Below the pieces are notes generated by a model. The model worked only from the letters and a program-made list of their open reading frames with translations, ran no database searches and was not told the origin of the DNA. From Nocardioides humilatus (GTDB taxonomy: Bacteria; Actinomycetota; Actinomycetes; Propionibacteriales; Nocardioidaceae), in NCBI RefSeq assembly GCF_008373755.1, contig NZ_VUJV01000003.1:124001-188000 (forward strand): a DNA stretch of 64,000 nucleotides, written 5' to 3'. The position numbers and the translations under genes are program-made. Of the stretch, positions 17,089-26,881 are shown piece after piece. Numbering within the stretch: position 1 is the first letter of the stretch; each line of letters starts with the position of its first letter.

Positions 17089-17682
17089 TCACGCGTGCTG
17101 CGTGACGGGCTTCCACGTGGGCCGCTTGCCCTCGTAGGCCGCGATGTCGGCCTCGTTGCCCAGCGTGATGCCGATGTCGTCGAGACCGTTGAGCAGCCGG
17201 TAGCGCGTGTAGTCGTCGATCTGGAACTCGGCGGTGAGGTCACCCGCGGTGACGGTGCGCGACTCGAGGTCGACCGTCACCTGGGTGGTCGGGTCGGCCT
17301 CGATGAGCGCCCAGAGCTGCTCGATGACGTCCTGGTCGACCGGGACGGAGAGCAGGCCGGCCTTGCCGGAGTTGCCGCGGAAGATGTCGGCGAAGCGGCT
17401 GGAGAGCACGACCTTGAAGCCGTAGTCCATCAGCGCCCAAACGGCGTGCTCACGCGAGGACCCGGTGCCGAAGTCGGGGCCGGCGACCAGGACGCTGACG
17501 CCCTGGTACTCCGGCTTGTTGGCGACGAACTCCGGGTCGCCCCGCCACGCGGCGAACAGGCCGTCCTCGAAGCCGGTGCGGGTGACCCGCTTGAGGTAGA
17601 CCGCCGGGATGATCTGGTCGGTGTCGACGTTGCTGCGGCGCAGGGGCAGAGCGGTGCCGGTGTGGGAGGTGAACTTCTCCAT
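17089..17682 (-). CDS. leuD: 3-isopropylmalate dehydratase small subunit
   Basis: 197 residues. The swivelling domain of isopropylmalate isomerase, second step of leucine synthesis, recognisable from [39 protein letters not shown] and [18 protein letters not shown]. It starts three bases after the leuC stop, forming a leuCD operon. The length is normal for the family. Confidence 0.97.
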   Translation of the reverse strand: MEKFTSHTGTALPLRRSNVDTDQIIPAVYLKRVTRTGFEDGLFAAWRGDPEFVANKPEYQGVSVLVAGPDFGTGSSREHAVWALMDYGFKVVLSSRFADIFRGNSGKAGLLSVPVDQDVIEQLWALIEADPTTQVTVDLESRTVTAGDLTAEFQIDDYTRYRLLNGLDDIGITLGNEADIAAYEGKRPTWKPVTQHA

Positions 17683-17685
17683 GAC

Positions 17686-19098
<1,413 letters not shown>

Positions 19099-19230
19099 GA
19101 CCTCGCTCCTGTCTCTGTCTGATCTACGAGTCGTTCGACGGCCTGCAGGTGACGGGTCTCGTCGCCTATTCGGCGCGCTGAGATGAAGCCTACGCTTGCA
19201 TCCCATGATCTGAGATGAGAGTATCGGCAT
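19099..19230. promoter_or_regulatory. leuC/IclR divergent control region with repeated CTGAGATGA
   Basis: The nonamer CTGAGATGA occurs twice in the same orientation, at 19178-19186 and 19210-19218, 32 bases (three helical turns) apart. This spacing fits an IclR dimer pair binding one DNA face and acting on both promoters. A weak plus-strand promoter, TTGCAT (19196-19201) and GAGTAT (19219-19224) with 17-base spacing, would start the IclR transcript at or next to its ATG, giving a leaderless mRNA. That is inference. Confidence 0.5.
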
Positions 19231-19953
19231 ATGGACAACTCGAGCGGTGTGGGCGTGCTGGACAAGGCCGCCCTGGTTCTCACGGCCCTGGAGTCCGGGC
19301 CCGCCACCCTGGCCGGCCTGGTCGCCGGCACCGGACTGGCACGCCCGACCGCGCACCGACTGGCGGTCGCCCTGGAGCACCACCGCCTCGTCGCCCGCGA
19401 CATGCAGGGCCGGTTCGTGCTCGGGCCGCGGCTCGCCGAACTGTCCGCCGCAGCCGGCGAGGACCGTCTCCTCGCCACCGCCGGTCCCGTGCTCGCCCGC
19501 CTGCGCGACATCACCGGTGAGTCCGCCCAGCTCTGGCGTCGCCAGGGTGACCACCGCGTCTGCGTGGCCGCCGCTGAGCGCCCCTCCGGCCTGCGCGACA
19601 CGATTCCTGTCGGCTCGCAGCTCACGATGCGCGCCGGCTCGGCCGCTCAGGTGCTGCTGGCGTGGGACGACCCGGACCGCATCCACCGCGGCCTCCAGAA
19701 CGCCGCCTTCTCCGCCGCCGAGCTCTCCGCCATCCGCCGCCGCGGTTGGGCCCAGTCGGTCGGCGAGCGCGAGCAGGGCGTCGCCTCGGTCTCCGCACCG
19801 GTCCGCTCCCCCGGCGGCAAGGTCATCGCCGCCGTCTCCGTCTCCGGCCCCCTCGAGCGCCTCTCGCGTCAGCCCGGCCGCATGCACGCGCCCGCCGTAC
19901 TCGCCGCCGCGGAGCGGCTCTCCGAGTCCCTCCGCCGGGCTGCTGCCGAGTAG
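19231..19953 (+). CDS. IclR-family regulator (NdgR/LtbR type)
   Basis: 240 residues with an N-terminal winged helix (about residues 5-65, including [23 protein letters not shown]) and a C-terminal GAF-like effector domain ([39 protein letters not shown]). Its place divergent from leuCD is that of NdgR (Streptomyces) and LtbR (Corynebacterium), regulators of leucine and related amino-acid genes, so the same role is likely. Four bases after its stop begins a tandem array of a 22-nt repeat. Confidence 0.9.
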   Translation: MDNSSGVGVLDKAALVLTALESGPATLAGLVAGTGLARPTAHRLAVALEHHRLVARDMQGRFVLGPRLAELSAAAGEDRLLATAGPVLARLRDITGESAQLWRRQGDHRVCVAAAERPSGLRDTIPVGSQLTMRAGSAAQVLLAWDDPDRIHRGLQNAAFSAAELSAIRRRGWAQSVGEREQGVASVSAPVRSPGGKVIAAVSVSGPLERLSRQPGRMHAPAVLAAAERLSESLRRAAAE

Positions 19954-19957
19954 CCCA

Positions 19958-20045
19958 CGAAGTCGCACTCCTGGTTGCGCGAAGTGTCAGAGTTGGTTGT
20001 CCGAAGTGTCGATCTTGGCGCCTCGAAGTGTCACTCCTGGTTGCC
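19958..20045 (+). repeat. Left array: four tandem 22-nt units
   Basis: Four exact-length 22-nt units (19958-19979, 19980-20001, 20002-20023, 20024-20045), each starting CGAAGT; units 2-4 start CGAAGTGTC and units 1, 2 and 4 share a TGGTTG core near the end. The middle five or six bases vary (CACTCC, AGAGT, GATCT, ACTCC). The array is preceded by CCCA directly after the IclR stop. An inverted partner array at 20544-20631 has the same unit order, so the intervening gene is bracketed. There are no unique spacers, so it is not a CRISPR. Confidence 0.9.
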
Positions 20046-20066
20046 GTGCCGCACTAGCCTGCGCGC

Positions 20067-20558
20067 ATGACGCCTGAGGAGTACGTCGCCGCGACTGGCC
20101 AGCGGATGGCCGCCGACGGGTGCGAGGTCGGCCCCGACCAGGTCGGGCGGATGCCCGCACTGGTGGGGATCCGCAAGGACTTCTTGGCGATCGCCCTGTC
20201 GCGCATCCACCTGGTGACGGCCGTCGCCGCGTTCCCCCAGGTGACCTACACCGAGGTCCACGGCTTCACCAGCGACGTGTCCGCCTACGCCAAGCAGCGG
20301 ACGGGCGCCCTGCGCGGCCTGCAGAGCGGGGTCGGCGCGTTCGCCGTACTCGTCAGCGACCAGGTCGCGCCCGAGGCGATCGCTGCGGCGACGGCGAAAC
20401 CGAAGATCGAGTTCGCCACCGAGGTGCGGCCGGCCGTCGTCGACCTGAGCACCGGCGTCGTTCACGCCTTCACGGGATCGAAGTTCTTCGGAGCCGCGCT
20501 CAACGGCCACTTGCGTCGCAAGCTCCAGGCGTACGTCGTACCGCCCCTGCAGCACTGA
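20067..20558 (+). CDS. Unknown 163-aa protein inside an inverted-repeat bracket
   Basis: A soluble-looking mixed alpha/beta protein of 163 residues with no signal peptide, membrane segment or nucleotide-binding motif; I do not recognise the family. Notable segments are PALVGIRKDFLAIALSRIHL near the N-terminus, VRPAVVDLSTGVVHAFTGSK and a basic C-terminal stretch (FGAALNGHLRRKLQAYV). It lies between the convergent IclR and ogt genes and is flanked on each side by four tandem 22-nt units in inverted orientation; the fourth unit of the right array overlaps its stop codon. It lacks the HUH motif of REP-associated transposases. Codon use and GC content look like those of the neighbours. Confidence 0.7.
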   Translation: MTPEEYVAATGQRMAADGCEVGPDQVGRMPALVGIRKDFLAIALSRIHLVTAVAAFPQVTYTEVHGFTSDVSAYAKQRTGALRGLQSGVGAFAVLVSDQVAPEAIAAATAKPKIEFATEVRPAVVDLSTGVVHAFTGSKFFGAALNGHLRRKLQAYVVPPLQH

Positions 20559-20631
20559 CACCTCGGCCCACCAAGATCGACACTTCGTGCGCGCAACCCT
20601 GACACTTCGCGCAACCAGGAGTGCGACTTCG
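20544..20631 (-). repeat. Right array: four tandem 22-nt units, inverted
   Basis: On the minus strand the units run 20631-20610, 20609-20588, 20587-20566 and 20565-20544. The first is identical to the first left unit over all 22 bases; the second and third match the left second and third except in their last bases; the fourth is degraded (CGAGGTGTC) and overlaps the end of the 163-aa gene. CCCA precedes the first unit, immediately after the ogt stop, just as on the left. The two arrays could pair as a long imperfect stem or act as protein-binding arrays. Confidence 0.88.
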
Positions 20632-20635
20632 TGGG

Positions 20636-21121
20636 TCAGAACAGGGCATCCTTCTGCTCGAGGGAGAGCAGGGTCTGCTTGCGGTCGAGGCCGCCGGCGT
20701 AGCCGGTGAGAGTGCCGTTGGCGCCGATGACGCGGTGGCACGGGATGACGATCGGGATCGGGTTGGAGCCGTTGGCGAGGCCGACCGCACGCGAGGCCGC
20801 GTTGGTCTTGCCGAGGCGGGCGGCGATCTCGCCGTAGGACGCGGTGTCGCCGTAGGCGATCTTGGTGAGCTGCTCCCAGACCGAGTGCTGGAAGGCGCTC
20901 CCGGTGGGCGCGAGCGGGAGGTCGAAGTCGGTGAGGTCGCCCGCGAAGTAGGCCCGCAGCTGACGCGCGGCCTCGGCGAGGAGCGGGTGGTCGTCGGCGC
21001 GGGCGCCGCGCGGGCGACCGTCGGAGTCACGGAATGGCGTGAACTCGATCTGCGTCAGCGCGCCGTCGCGCTCCACGAGCCGCAGCTCGCCGATCGGTGA
21101 GTCGATCACGGTCCAGGTCAT
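20636..21121 (-). CDS. ogt: Methylated-DNA--protein-cysteine methyltransferase
   Basis: 161 residues. Removes O6-alkyl groups from guanine by suicide transfer to the cysteine in the PIPIVIPCHRVIGANG motif; the AYGDTASYGEIAARLGKTNAASRAVGLANGSNP helix-turn region is also typical (split here across residues 90-120). The start MTWTVIDSPIGELR is chosen because it matches the family and overlaps the stop of the upstream AlkA-type gene (ATGA). The pair forms a two-gene alkylation-damage repair operon. Confidence 0.95.
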   Translation of the reverse strand: MTWTVIDSPIGELRLVERDGALTQIEFTPFRDSDGRPRGARADDHPLLAEAARQLRAYFAGDLTDFDLPLAPTGSAFQHSVWEQLTKIAYGDTASYGEIAARLGKTNAASRAVGLANGSNPIPIVIPCHRVIGANGTLTGYAGGLDRKQTLLSLEQKDALF

Positions 21122-22611
21122 GACTTCTCCTCCAGTGAGGTCCACAGGTGTAGCAGGGCGTAGGAGCGCCACGGCGCCCAGGTCATCGGATCGGCGTCGG
21201 TGGCACCGAGCGCGGTGAGCGCGTTGCGCACCCCGACGTCGGTCGGCAGATGGATGTCGGGGTCACCGAGCACCCGGAGCGCGATGTAGTCCGCGGTCCA
21301 CGGACCGATGCCGGGCAGCGCCAGGAGCGCTTGTCGTACGGCGGCCCGCTCCGGCCCGCGATCGAGCGCGACCGTGCCATCGGCGAGCGCCCCGGCGAGC
21401 GCGGTGAGCGCTCGGCCGCGGGACCGTGGCATGGGGAGCTGCTCAGGCGCGAGACCCGCGACGGTCGCTGCATCGGGGAACAGGTGGGTGAGCCCAGGGA
21501 TGTCCGTCGTCACCGGCCGGCCGTGCTCGGCCACGAGACGTCCCGCCACCGTGCGCGCACCGGCGACACTCACCTGCTGCCCGAGCACGGCTCGGGTCGC
21601 CAGCTCGTGGCCCGCAACGTGGCCAGGGACCCGCAGCCCGGGCCGGCGCCGGACGAGCGGGCCGATGACGCGGTCACCGGCGAAGTGGTCGGCCACGGCG
21701 ATCGGGTCGCAGTCGCCGTCGAGCAGTCGTCGGACCCGGGCCACCGCGGCCGCCGTGTCCCGGAGGTCGTGCAGCACGAACCGGGCTGGCACCAACGCGG
21801 TCTGCCCGGCGTCGATGACGTCGGCGAGCTCGACCCGGACCGTGCCCGGGCCGTGCGGGAGGTCGAGGGTACGGGCATACCAGCCCGGGCCCGCGACCTC
21901 GACCCCCTCGACCGCACGCGTTGCCAAGAAGTGGAGCAGCGCCGCCCCGGCGAACGGCGTGCGTACGGCGAGCCGCAGCTCGATCGCCCCCGGTGTGCGG
22001 GCGCCACCGCGGCGGCCGCGGAGTGCGGTCGGCGTCGAGGCGTAGACCTCACGCACCGTGTCGTTGAACTGGCGGACGCTCGCAAAACCCGAGGCGAAGG
22101 CGACGTCGGCGAAGGAGAGGTCGGTGGTCTCGACGAGGACCCGCGCGGTCTGCGCGCGTTGCGCGCGGGCCAGGGCCAACGGCCCCGCGCCGAGCTCGGC
22201 GGTCAGCACGCGCGACAGGTGGCGCGACGTGTAGCCCACGCGACGCGCGAGCCCGTCGACCCCCTCGCGGTCGACGACGCCGTCGGCGATCAGCCGCATG
22301 GCGCGTCCGGCGACGGTCGCGGCGACGTCCCAGTCAGGGCTGCCCGGCGTCGCGTCGGGGAGGCAGCGCTTGCAGGCGCGGTAGCCAGCCGCCTGGGCCG
22401 ATGCGGCACTGCGGTGCAACGACACATTGTGGAAGGCCGGGGTGCGCGCCGGGCACGAGGGCCGGCAGTAGATGCCGGTCGTGCGGACCGCGATGTAGAA
22501 GACGCCGTCGAACCTGCGGTCGCGCGACTTCAGCGCCGCGTAGCAGGACTCCGTGTCGAGTCCCGGGATCACCGGTGTCGGTCCCACCGTCCCCGCCTTC
22601 ATCGTCGCCAT
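21118..22611 (-). CDS. alkA: Ada-type methyl-sensor fused to AlkA-type DNA-3-methyladenine glycosylase
   Basis: 497 residues in three parts: an Ada zinc-binding, methylphosphotriester-accepting domain (Cys49, Cys53, Cys80, Cys83 in YCRPSCPAR and RACKRC); an AraC-type helix-turn-helix region (about 95-190); and the AlkA N-domain plus helix-hairpin-helix glycosylase (ALLALPGIGPWTADYIALR, catalytic Asp expected after the LGDPD segment). It probably both senses alkylation through Cys49 and excises alkylated bases. The O6-methyltransferase half of classical Ada is absent but is supplied by the coupled ogt gene. Start at 22611; ATG at 22602 is an alternative. Confidence 0.92.
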   Translation of the reverse strand: MATMKAGTVGPTPVIPGLDTESCYAALKSRDRRFDGVFYIAVRTTGIYCRPSCPARTPAFHNVSLHRSAASAQAAGYRACKRCLPDATPGSPDWDVAATVAGRAMRLIADGVVDREGVDGLARRVGYTSRHLSRVLTAELGAGPLALARAQRAQTARVLVETTDLSFADVAFASGFASVRQFNDTVREVYASTPTALRGRRGGARTPGAIELRLAVRTPFAGAALLHFLATRAVEGVEVAGPGWYARTLDLPHGPGTVRVELADVIDAGQTALVPARFVLHDLRDTAAAVARVRRLLDGDCDPIAVADHFAGDRVIGPLVRRRPGLRVPGHVAGHELATRAVLGQQVSVAGARTVAGRLVAEHGRPVTTDIPGLTHLFPDAATVAGLAPEQLPMPRSRGRALTALAGALADGTVALDRGPERAAVRQALLALPGIGPWTADYIALRVLGDPDIHLPTDVGVRNALTALGATDADPMTWAPWRSYALLHLWTSLEEKS

Positions 22612-22750
22612 GACCTCATCCTGCACCCCGCCGCCGACAACTTCTCGCGGGAATCGGACACGGCCATCCAGCGGTCCCTGCAGACGCGCCCGGAAGAATT
22701 CGTGACGCAATGTCCCGCGTAACCCGACCCGGGTCTGCCACCCTGTGCCC

Positions 22751-23290
22751 ATGGTGGACAACCCGATCGACCTGCTGATCAAGTCGCAGCAGATCGCCGT
22801 CAAGCTCGCGACGGACACGCTGCGCACCGTCACCAACGCTGGCGTCACCGCCGTCACCCAGCCCGACGAGCTGGTGCGTCAGGTCGGCGATCTGGCTGGC
22901 GCGGTCGCCAGCATGGCCGGCGCGATCACCGGCATCGCCGGCGCGACGGCCCAGCCCCTCCAGGACTTCATCGTGCGCCAGCGCGAGCTCGCCGACACCG
23001 TGGCGACGCTCGCCGACGCGCAGGCCGACCTGGCCGGCGTCGTCGCCAAGCTCGCAGAGCGGCACGCCGAAGCAGTCACGGCCCTCGAGAAGGTCACCGC
23101 GCCGATCTTCACCCTTGTCGGCACCGACCCCACTCCCCCGAAGTCGCGCGCCGCGCGCGTCCGGCAGAGCGAGGTCGCGACCGCCGCGTCGAAGACCGAC
23201 CTCGAGAAACCGGCGCCGTCGCGCGCCAAGAAGTCGACGCCGGCCAAGCCGCCGGCGAAGAAGGCGCCGGCGAAGAAGCCGACCAAGTAG
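22751..23290 (+). CDS. Helical protein with Lys/Pro/Ala-rich tail
   Basis: 179 residues. Residues 1-120 are predicted to be long amphipathic helices rich in Ala, Val, Thr and Gln (LIKSQQIAVKLATDTLRTV, LADTVATLADAQADLAGVVAKL), without cysteine or a signal peptide, resembling phasin or coiled-coil proteins in composition. From about residue 150 the tail is basic ([20 protein letters not shown]) like that of the HU protein in this window, suggesting DNA or polyanion contact. Function is unknown. It ends one base before the convergent ABC-transporter stop. Confidence 0.72.
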   Translation: MVDNPIDLLIKSQQIAVKLATDTLRTVTNAGVTAVTQPDELVRQVGDLAGAVASMAGAITGIAGATAQPLQDFIVRQRELADTVATLADAQADLAGVVAKLAERHAEAVTALEKVTAPIFTLVGTDPTPPKSRAARVRQSEVATAASKTDLEKPAPSRAKKSTPAKPPAKKAPAKKPTK

Positions 23291-23291
23291 T

Positions 23292-25544
23292 TCAGCGCAG
23301 CCCGCGTGCGCTGCGCCGTACGGCGACGATCGCTGCCAGCGCCGCCACCACCGCGATCGCCACGATCATGAGCAGGTCGATGTTCCACTGCGTGCCGTCG
23401 TAGGCCTGCAGCGGATCGCGTACGGCGTCCTTGACCCCTCGGTGCGTGCGCCCGATGTGGACGCTCGCCCCTGAGGCGGCGTAGGCCCAGCGCGACGGCG
23501 CGAGCCAGGCGAGCTGCTCCAGCACCGGACGACCGGCGACACCGACGATCGCGCTCGACAAGACCAGTTGCACCATCACGAGAGCGACCAGCACCGGCAT
23601 CGCGTGGTCGGCACTGCGGATCGTCGCTGACGCCAGCAGCCCCACGACCGCCATCGTGGCCGCGAGCGTGGCGACGGGAGTCGCGATCTCCCACCACCCC
23701 CAGCCGTGCACGCCTCCCTGGTCAGGTCCGGGCAGCCCGACCGTCGCCAGCCAGGTGAGCGCCACACCCTGGGCGAAGCACGCACCGCCCAGCACCACGA
23801 TCTTGCTGATCAGGTAGGGGCCCGGGGACAGACCGACGGCATATTCGCGGCGAAGGATCGCGCGCTCCTTGATCACCTCGCGGATCGTCATCGCCGCACC
23901 CATCAGGGCCGCGGCGACCACCAGGATCGTCAGCCGCTGCCCGACCTCGGTGCCGTCGAAGAGCCGACCGTCGCGGGCGGCGCGGAGCGAGAAACCGGCA
24001 CCACCCTGCACGATCCTGCTCAGGCCGGCCAGCGCCAACGGGAGCAGGACGAACATGGCCATCAAGGTGCGGTCGGCGCGGGCGACGGCGACGTCGCGGG
24101 CCACGAGCGTCCCGAGCTGCCGCCAACGGGAAGGGCGCTGCGGCGGCACCACCGCTCGGGGCACCGCGGGGATCGTGCCGCTGTCGGCGATGCCGGCGGG
24201 GCGCTGCCGGGGCACGACCTTGTCGAGCTCCTGGAAGAGCTCCGGGTAGTCGGTACAGCCGAAGTGATCGAGCACGTCTGCGGGGTGGCCGACGAAGGCC
24301 GCCCTGCCGCCCTTGCCGAGCACGACCACCTGGTCGCACTGGTCGAGCGTGAGCACCGAGTGGGTCACGACGACCACCACCCGGTCGTCGTCGGCGAGGT
24401 CGCGCAGCTGCTCCATCACGGACCGGTCGAGTCCCGGATCGAGCCCGGAGGTCGGCTCGTCGAGGAAGAGCAGCGGCGGCGCGGTGAGCAGCTCGGTCGC
24501 GATCGACACTCGCTTGCGCTGGCCGCCGGACAGCTGCCGACCGATGCGGAGGTCGCGCTGGCCGGTGAGCCCGAGCCGGTCGATCACCTGGTCGACACGG
24601 CGGTCCTGCTCGGCGCGACTGGTGTCGGGGGGAAGGCGGAGCCGGGCCGCGTAGCGAAGTCCGTCGCGGACCGTCAGCTGCGGATGGAGGATCTCCTCCT
24701 GCGGCACCAGGCCGATCTGGAAGCGCAGCTCCTCGTAGTGGCGGTAGAGGTCGGTGCCGTCCCAGATCACCCGTCCTCGACCGGCCGGTACGAGTCCGGT
24801 GAGCGCGTTGAGCAAGGTGGACTTGCCCGAACCAGAGGGCCCGATGATCGCCGTCAGCGTGCCGGAGGCCAGCTCGAGAGAGACGCCGTCGAGCAGGCGG
24901 GCATAGTCCGGGGTGACGGTGCTGAGTCCGTCGGCGACGAGCATGCGCCGCGCCGTACGACGTGGCGGCGCCAGCCGTCGCCCGTCCCACACGAGCGTCT
25001 GCGCGCCCACGACCACCTGGTCGCCGTCGCTGAGGACCGCGGAGGTGATCCGGTCGCCGTTGACGAAGGTGCCGTTGAAGGAGTCGAGGTCGCGGAGCAC
25101 CGGCGTCGCGCCGGTCTCGACCACGGCGTGGTGCCGCGACACCAGCGGGTCGTCCAGGACCACGTCGTTGTCGCCACCCCGACCGAGCGTGAGTGTTGCT
25201 GTCCGCGGTCGCGCCGGGGGCACCTGCGGCCGCGACTCCGGTACGACGGCGAGCGGCGGCAGCGCCTCGAAGAGCAACCCTGGGCCGTCGGGCGCCCCCG
25301 CGGTCAGCCGCACCGACCGCCCGGTCGCGAGTGCGACCTGACCGATCCGGCAGCCGTCCTGGAACACCCCGCCCTCGACTCCGGTGTCGACCAGCGTCCA
25401 GCCGGCGTCACCGCGCACCATCCGGAGCGCGCCGACCTCGGCCTCCGCCTCCTCGTAGTCGACGGTGGCCCCTTCGTCGCTCTCGCTCGTCACGCGCAGG
25501 CGCGGCGACGAGCCGGCCTGCGCGAGGTCCTGCAGGGTCCCCAT
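23292..25544 (-). CDS. FHA-domain ABC transporter (ABCG-type half transporter)
   Basis: 750 residues. Residues 1-100 look like a degenerate FHA fold; 115-190 are a clear FHA domain (TLGRGGDNDVVLDD, VSRHHAVV, DSFNGTFVNG) for phosphothreonine binding. Then comes an ABCG-type ATPase: Walker A GPSGSGKS (235-242), LSGGQRKRVS (338), Walker B LLFLDEPTSGLDP (358). The C-terminal third is an ABC-2 membrane domain with six or so helices (from about residue 490). Rv1747 of M. tuberculosis has this layout and is regulated by Ser/Thr kinases; similar control is likely. The exported substrate is unknown. Confidence 0.9.
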   Translation of the reverse strand: MGTLQDLAQAGSSPRLRVTSESDEGATVDYEEAEAEVGALRMVRGDAGWTLVDTGVEGGVFQDGCRIGQVALATGRSVRLTAGAPDGPGLLFEALPPLAVVPESRPQVPPARPRTATLTLGRGGDNDVVLDDPLVSRHHAVVETGATPVLRDLDSFNGTFVNGDRITSAVLSDGDQVVVGAQTLVWDGRRLAPPRRTARRMLVADGLSTVTPDYARLLDGVSLELASGTLTAIIGPSGSGKSTLLNALTGLVPAGRGRVIWDGTDLYRHYEELRFQIGLVPQEEILHPQLTVRDGLRYAARLRLPPDTSRAEQDRRVDQVIDRLGLTGQRDLRIGRQLSGGQRKRVSIATELLTAPPLLFLDEPTSGLDPGLDRSVMEQLRDLADDDRVVVVVTHSVLTLDQCDQVVVLGKGGRAAFVGHPADVLDHFGCTDYPELFQELDKVVPRQRPAGIADSGTIPAVPRAVVPPQRPSRWRQLGTLVARDVAVARADRTLMAMFVLLPLALAGLSRIVQGGAGFSLRAARDGRLFDGTEVGQRLTILVVAAALMGAAMTIREVIKERAILRREYAVGLSPGPYLISKIVVLGGACFAQGVALTWLATVGLPGPDQGGVHGWGWWEIATPVATLAATMAVVGLLASATIRSADHAMPVLVALVMVQLVLSSAIVGVAGRPVLEQLAWLAPSRWAYAASGASVHIGRTHRGVKDAVRDPLQAYDGTQWNIDLLMIVAIAVVAALAAIVAVRRSARGLR

Positions 25545-25645
25545 GATCCATCGAACCTAGGGCGTGCCAGCGCCGCCCAGGTGGTGCCACGCCGCGCCCC
25601 GCCCAGCCCTCGACAACCTCACCCGGCACCCGCAACACTCCGCCC

Positions 25646-26881
25646 ATGACCCAGACCGGCGTGATCGGCCAGACGGTACGGCTGGCGCTCTCCGCGGTCG
25701 GCGCTCGCCCGCTCGAGCCCAAGACGACGAGCGACTTCTACACCGACCCCGGCACCATCCCCGACGAGCCCGGGACGATCCTGCGCAGCGAGCGCGCCAA
25801 GTTCTTCATCGACCCCTTCCGACTGGTCCAGGCGCCGGCGAGGGTCGAGCGGATCATGTTCGTCAGCCGCGACCGCACCGGCGAGCCGATCGCCGTGACG
25901 GGCACCGTGCTGACGCCCACGCGCCCGCGGTCCAAGCGCGCTGACCGGGGGCTGGTCGCCTTCGCTGTCGGCACCCAGGGCATGGGCAGCCAGTGCGCTC
26001 CCTCCTTGCAGATGGCGGTCGGGCGCGAATACGAGAGCGTCTTCATCAGCGGCCTGCTGGCACGTGGCTACAACGTCGTCGTGCCGGACTACCAGGGACT
26101 CGGCATGCCCGGCGTCCACACCTACATGAGCCGCAAGGTCCAGGGCCAGGTCGTCCTCGACTCGCTCCGCGCTGCCCAGCAGTTCGACCACGCCGACATC
26201 CCCCGTTCCGGCCCGGTCGCGATCACCGGCTACTCCCAGGGCGGCGCCGCTGCGGCGAGCGCGGCGGAGATGTGGCACGACTACGCGCCGGAGCTCGACG
26301 TGAAGGGCGCGGTGGCGGGCGCCGTACCTGCTGATCTCGAGCTGACCGCCTGGCTGCTCGACGGCGGGCCCTACTTCGGCTTCCTCGGCTACGCCATCGC
26401 CGGTCTCGCCAGCGACTACGGTCTCGACCTCGACGAGTTCCTCAATGAGAAGGGGCGCGCGGTCATCGCGAGGATCACCGAGCAATGCCTCTTCGAGTCA
26501 CTGCGCGCCTTCGCCTTCACCAAGTCCTCGACGCTCACCGCTGATGGCCGTCCGCTGGGCAAGCTGATCGCGGAGGGACCGCTGGGCGCGCTGGTCAGCG
26601 ACCAGCGCCTCGGCGTGGACGCGTGGCCCCGGACGGACACCATGCTCATCCACTCCCGGTTCGACGACGTGGTGCCGTTCGAAGCCGGTCGGGCGCTCGC
26701 GGAGCGGTGGGTGCGGCAGGGCGCCCGGGTGCGCTTCTCCCCCGGAGTCGCCCCGACCCACGCCGCCGCAGCGCTGACGTCCTACTCGGCGGCCTTCGCG
26801 TTCCTCAACGGCCGCTTTGCCGGCAAGCCCATGCGCGCGAATACGGCGCGCTACCTGTCCACCTTGACGGAGGACAGCTGA
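25646..26881 (+). CDS. Secretory-lipase-family alpha/beta hydrolase
   Basis: 411 residues similar to the secretory lipase (LIP) family. Seen: nucleophile elbow GYSQGG (Ser197), the preceding VVVPDYQGLGMPGVHTYM segment, and a late Asp/His pair (HSRFDDVVPFEAGRALAERW and PTHAAAAL). No clear signal peptide is visible at the N-terminus, which is unusual for the family; an upstream start was not found. Probably hydrolyses acyl esters or triglycerides. Its 3' end overlaps the next gene on the opposite strand by 77 bases. Confidence 0.82.
   Translation: MTQTGVIGQTVRLALSAVGARPLEPKTTSDFYTDPGTIPDEPGTILRSERAKFFIDPFRLVQAPARVERIMFVSRDRTGEPIAVTGTVLTPTRPRSKRADRGLVAFAVGTQGMGSQCAPSLQMAVGREYESVFISGLLARGYNVVVPDYQGLGMPGVHTYMSRKVQGQVVLDSLRAAQQFDHADIPRSGPVAITGYSQGGAAAASAAEMWHDYAPELDVKGAVAGAVPADLELTAWLLDGGPYFGFLGYAIAGLASDYGLDLDEFLNEKGRAVIARITEQCLFESLRAFAFTKSSTLTADGRPLGKLIAEGPLGALVSDQRLGVDAWPRTDTMLIHSRFDDVVPFEAGRALAERWVRQGARVRFSPGVAPTHAAAALTSYSAAFAFLNGRFAGKPMRANTARYLSTLTEDS

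Noticed and set aside
19099-19230. Leucine leader peptide before leuC
   Set aside because: No short frame with Leu codons and no terminator found; control more likely through the IclR protein.
19958-20631. CRISPR array
   Set aside because: Units are contiguous 22-mers without unique spacers, arranged as two inverted blocks around a gene, and no cas gene is present.
19954-20635. Classical insertion sequence
   Set aside because: The internal 163-aa protein has no DDE, HUH or serine/tyrosine recombinase motif and no target-site duplication was seen.
23706-25649. 647-codon open frame opposite the FHA-ABC gene
   Set aside because: Antisense shadow, no motif; the minus-strand protein has all ABC and FHA motifs.
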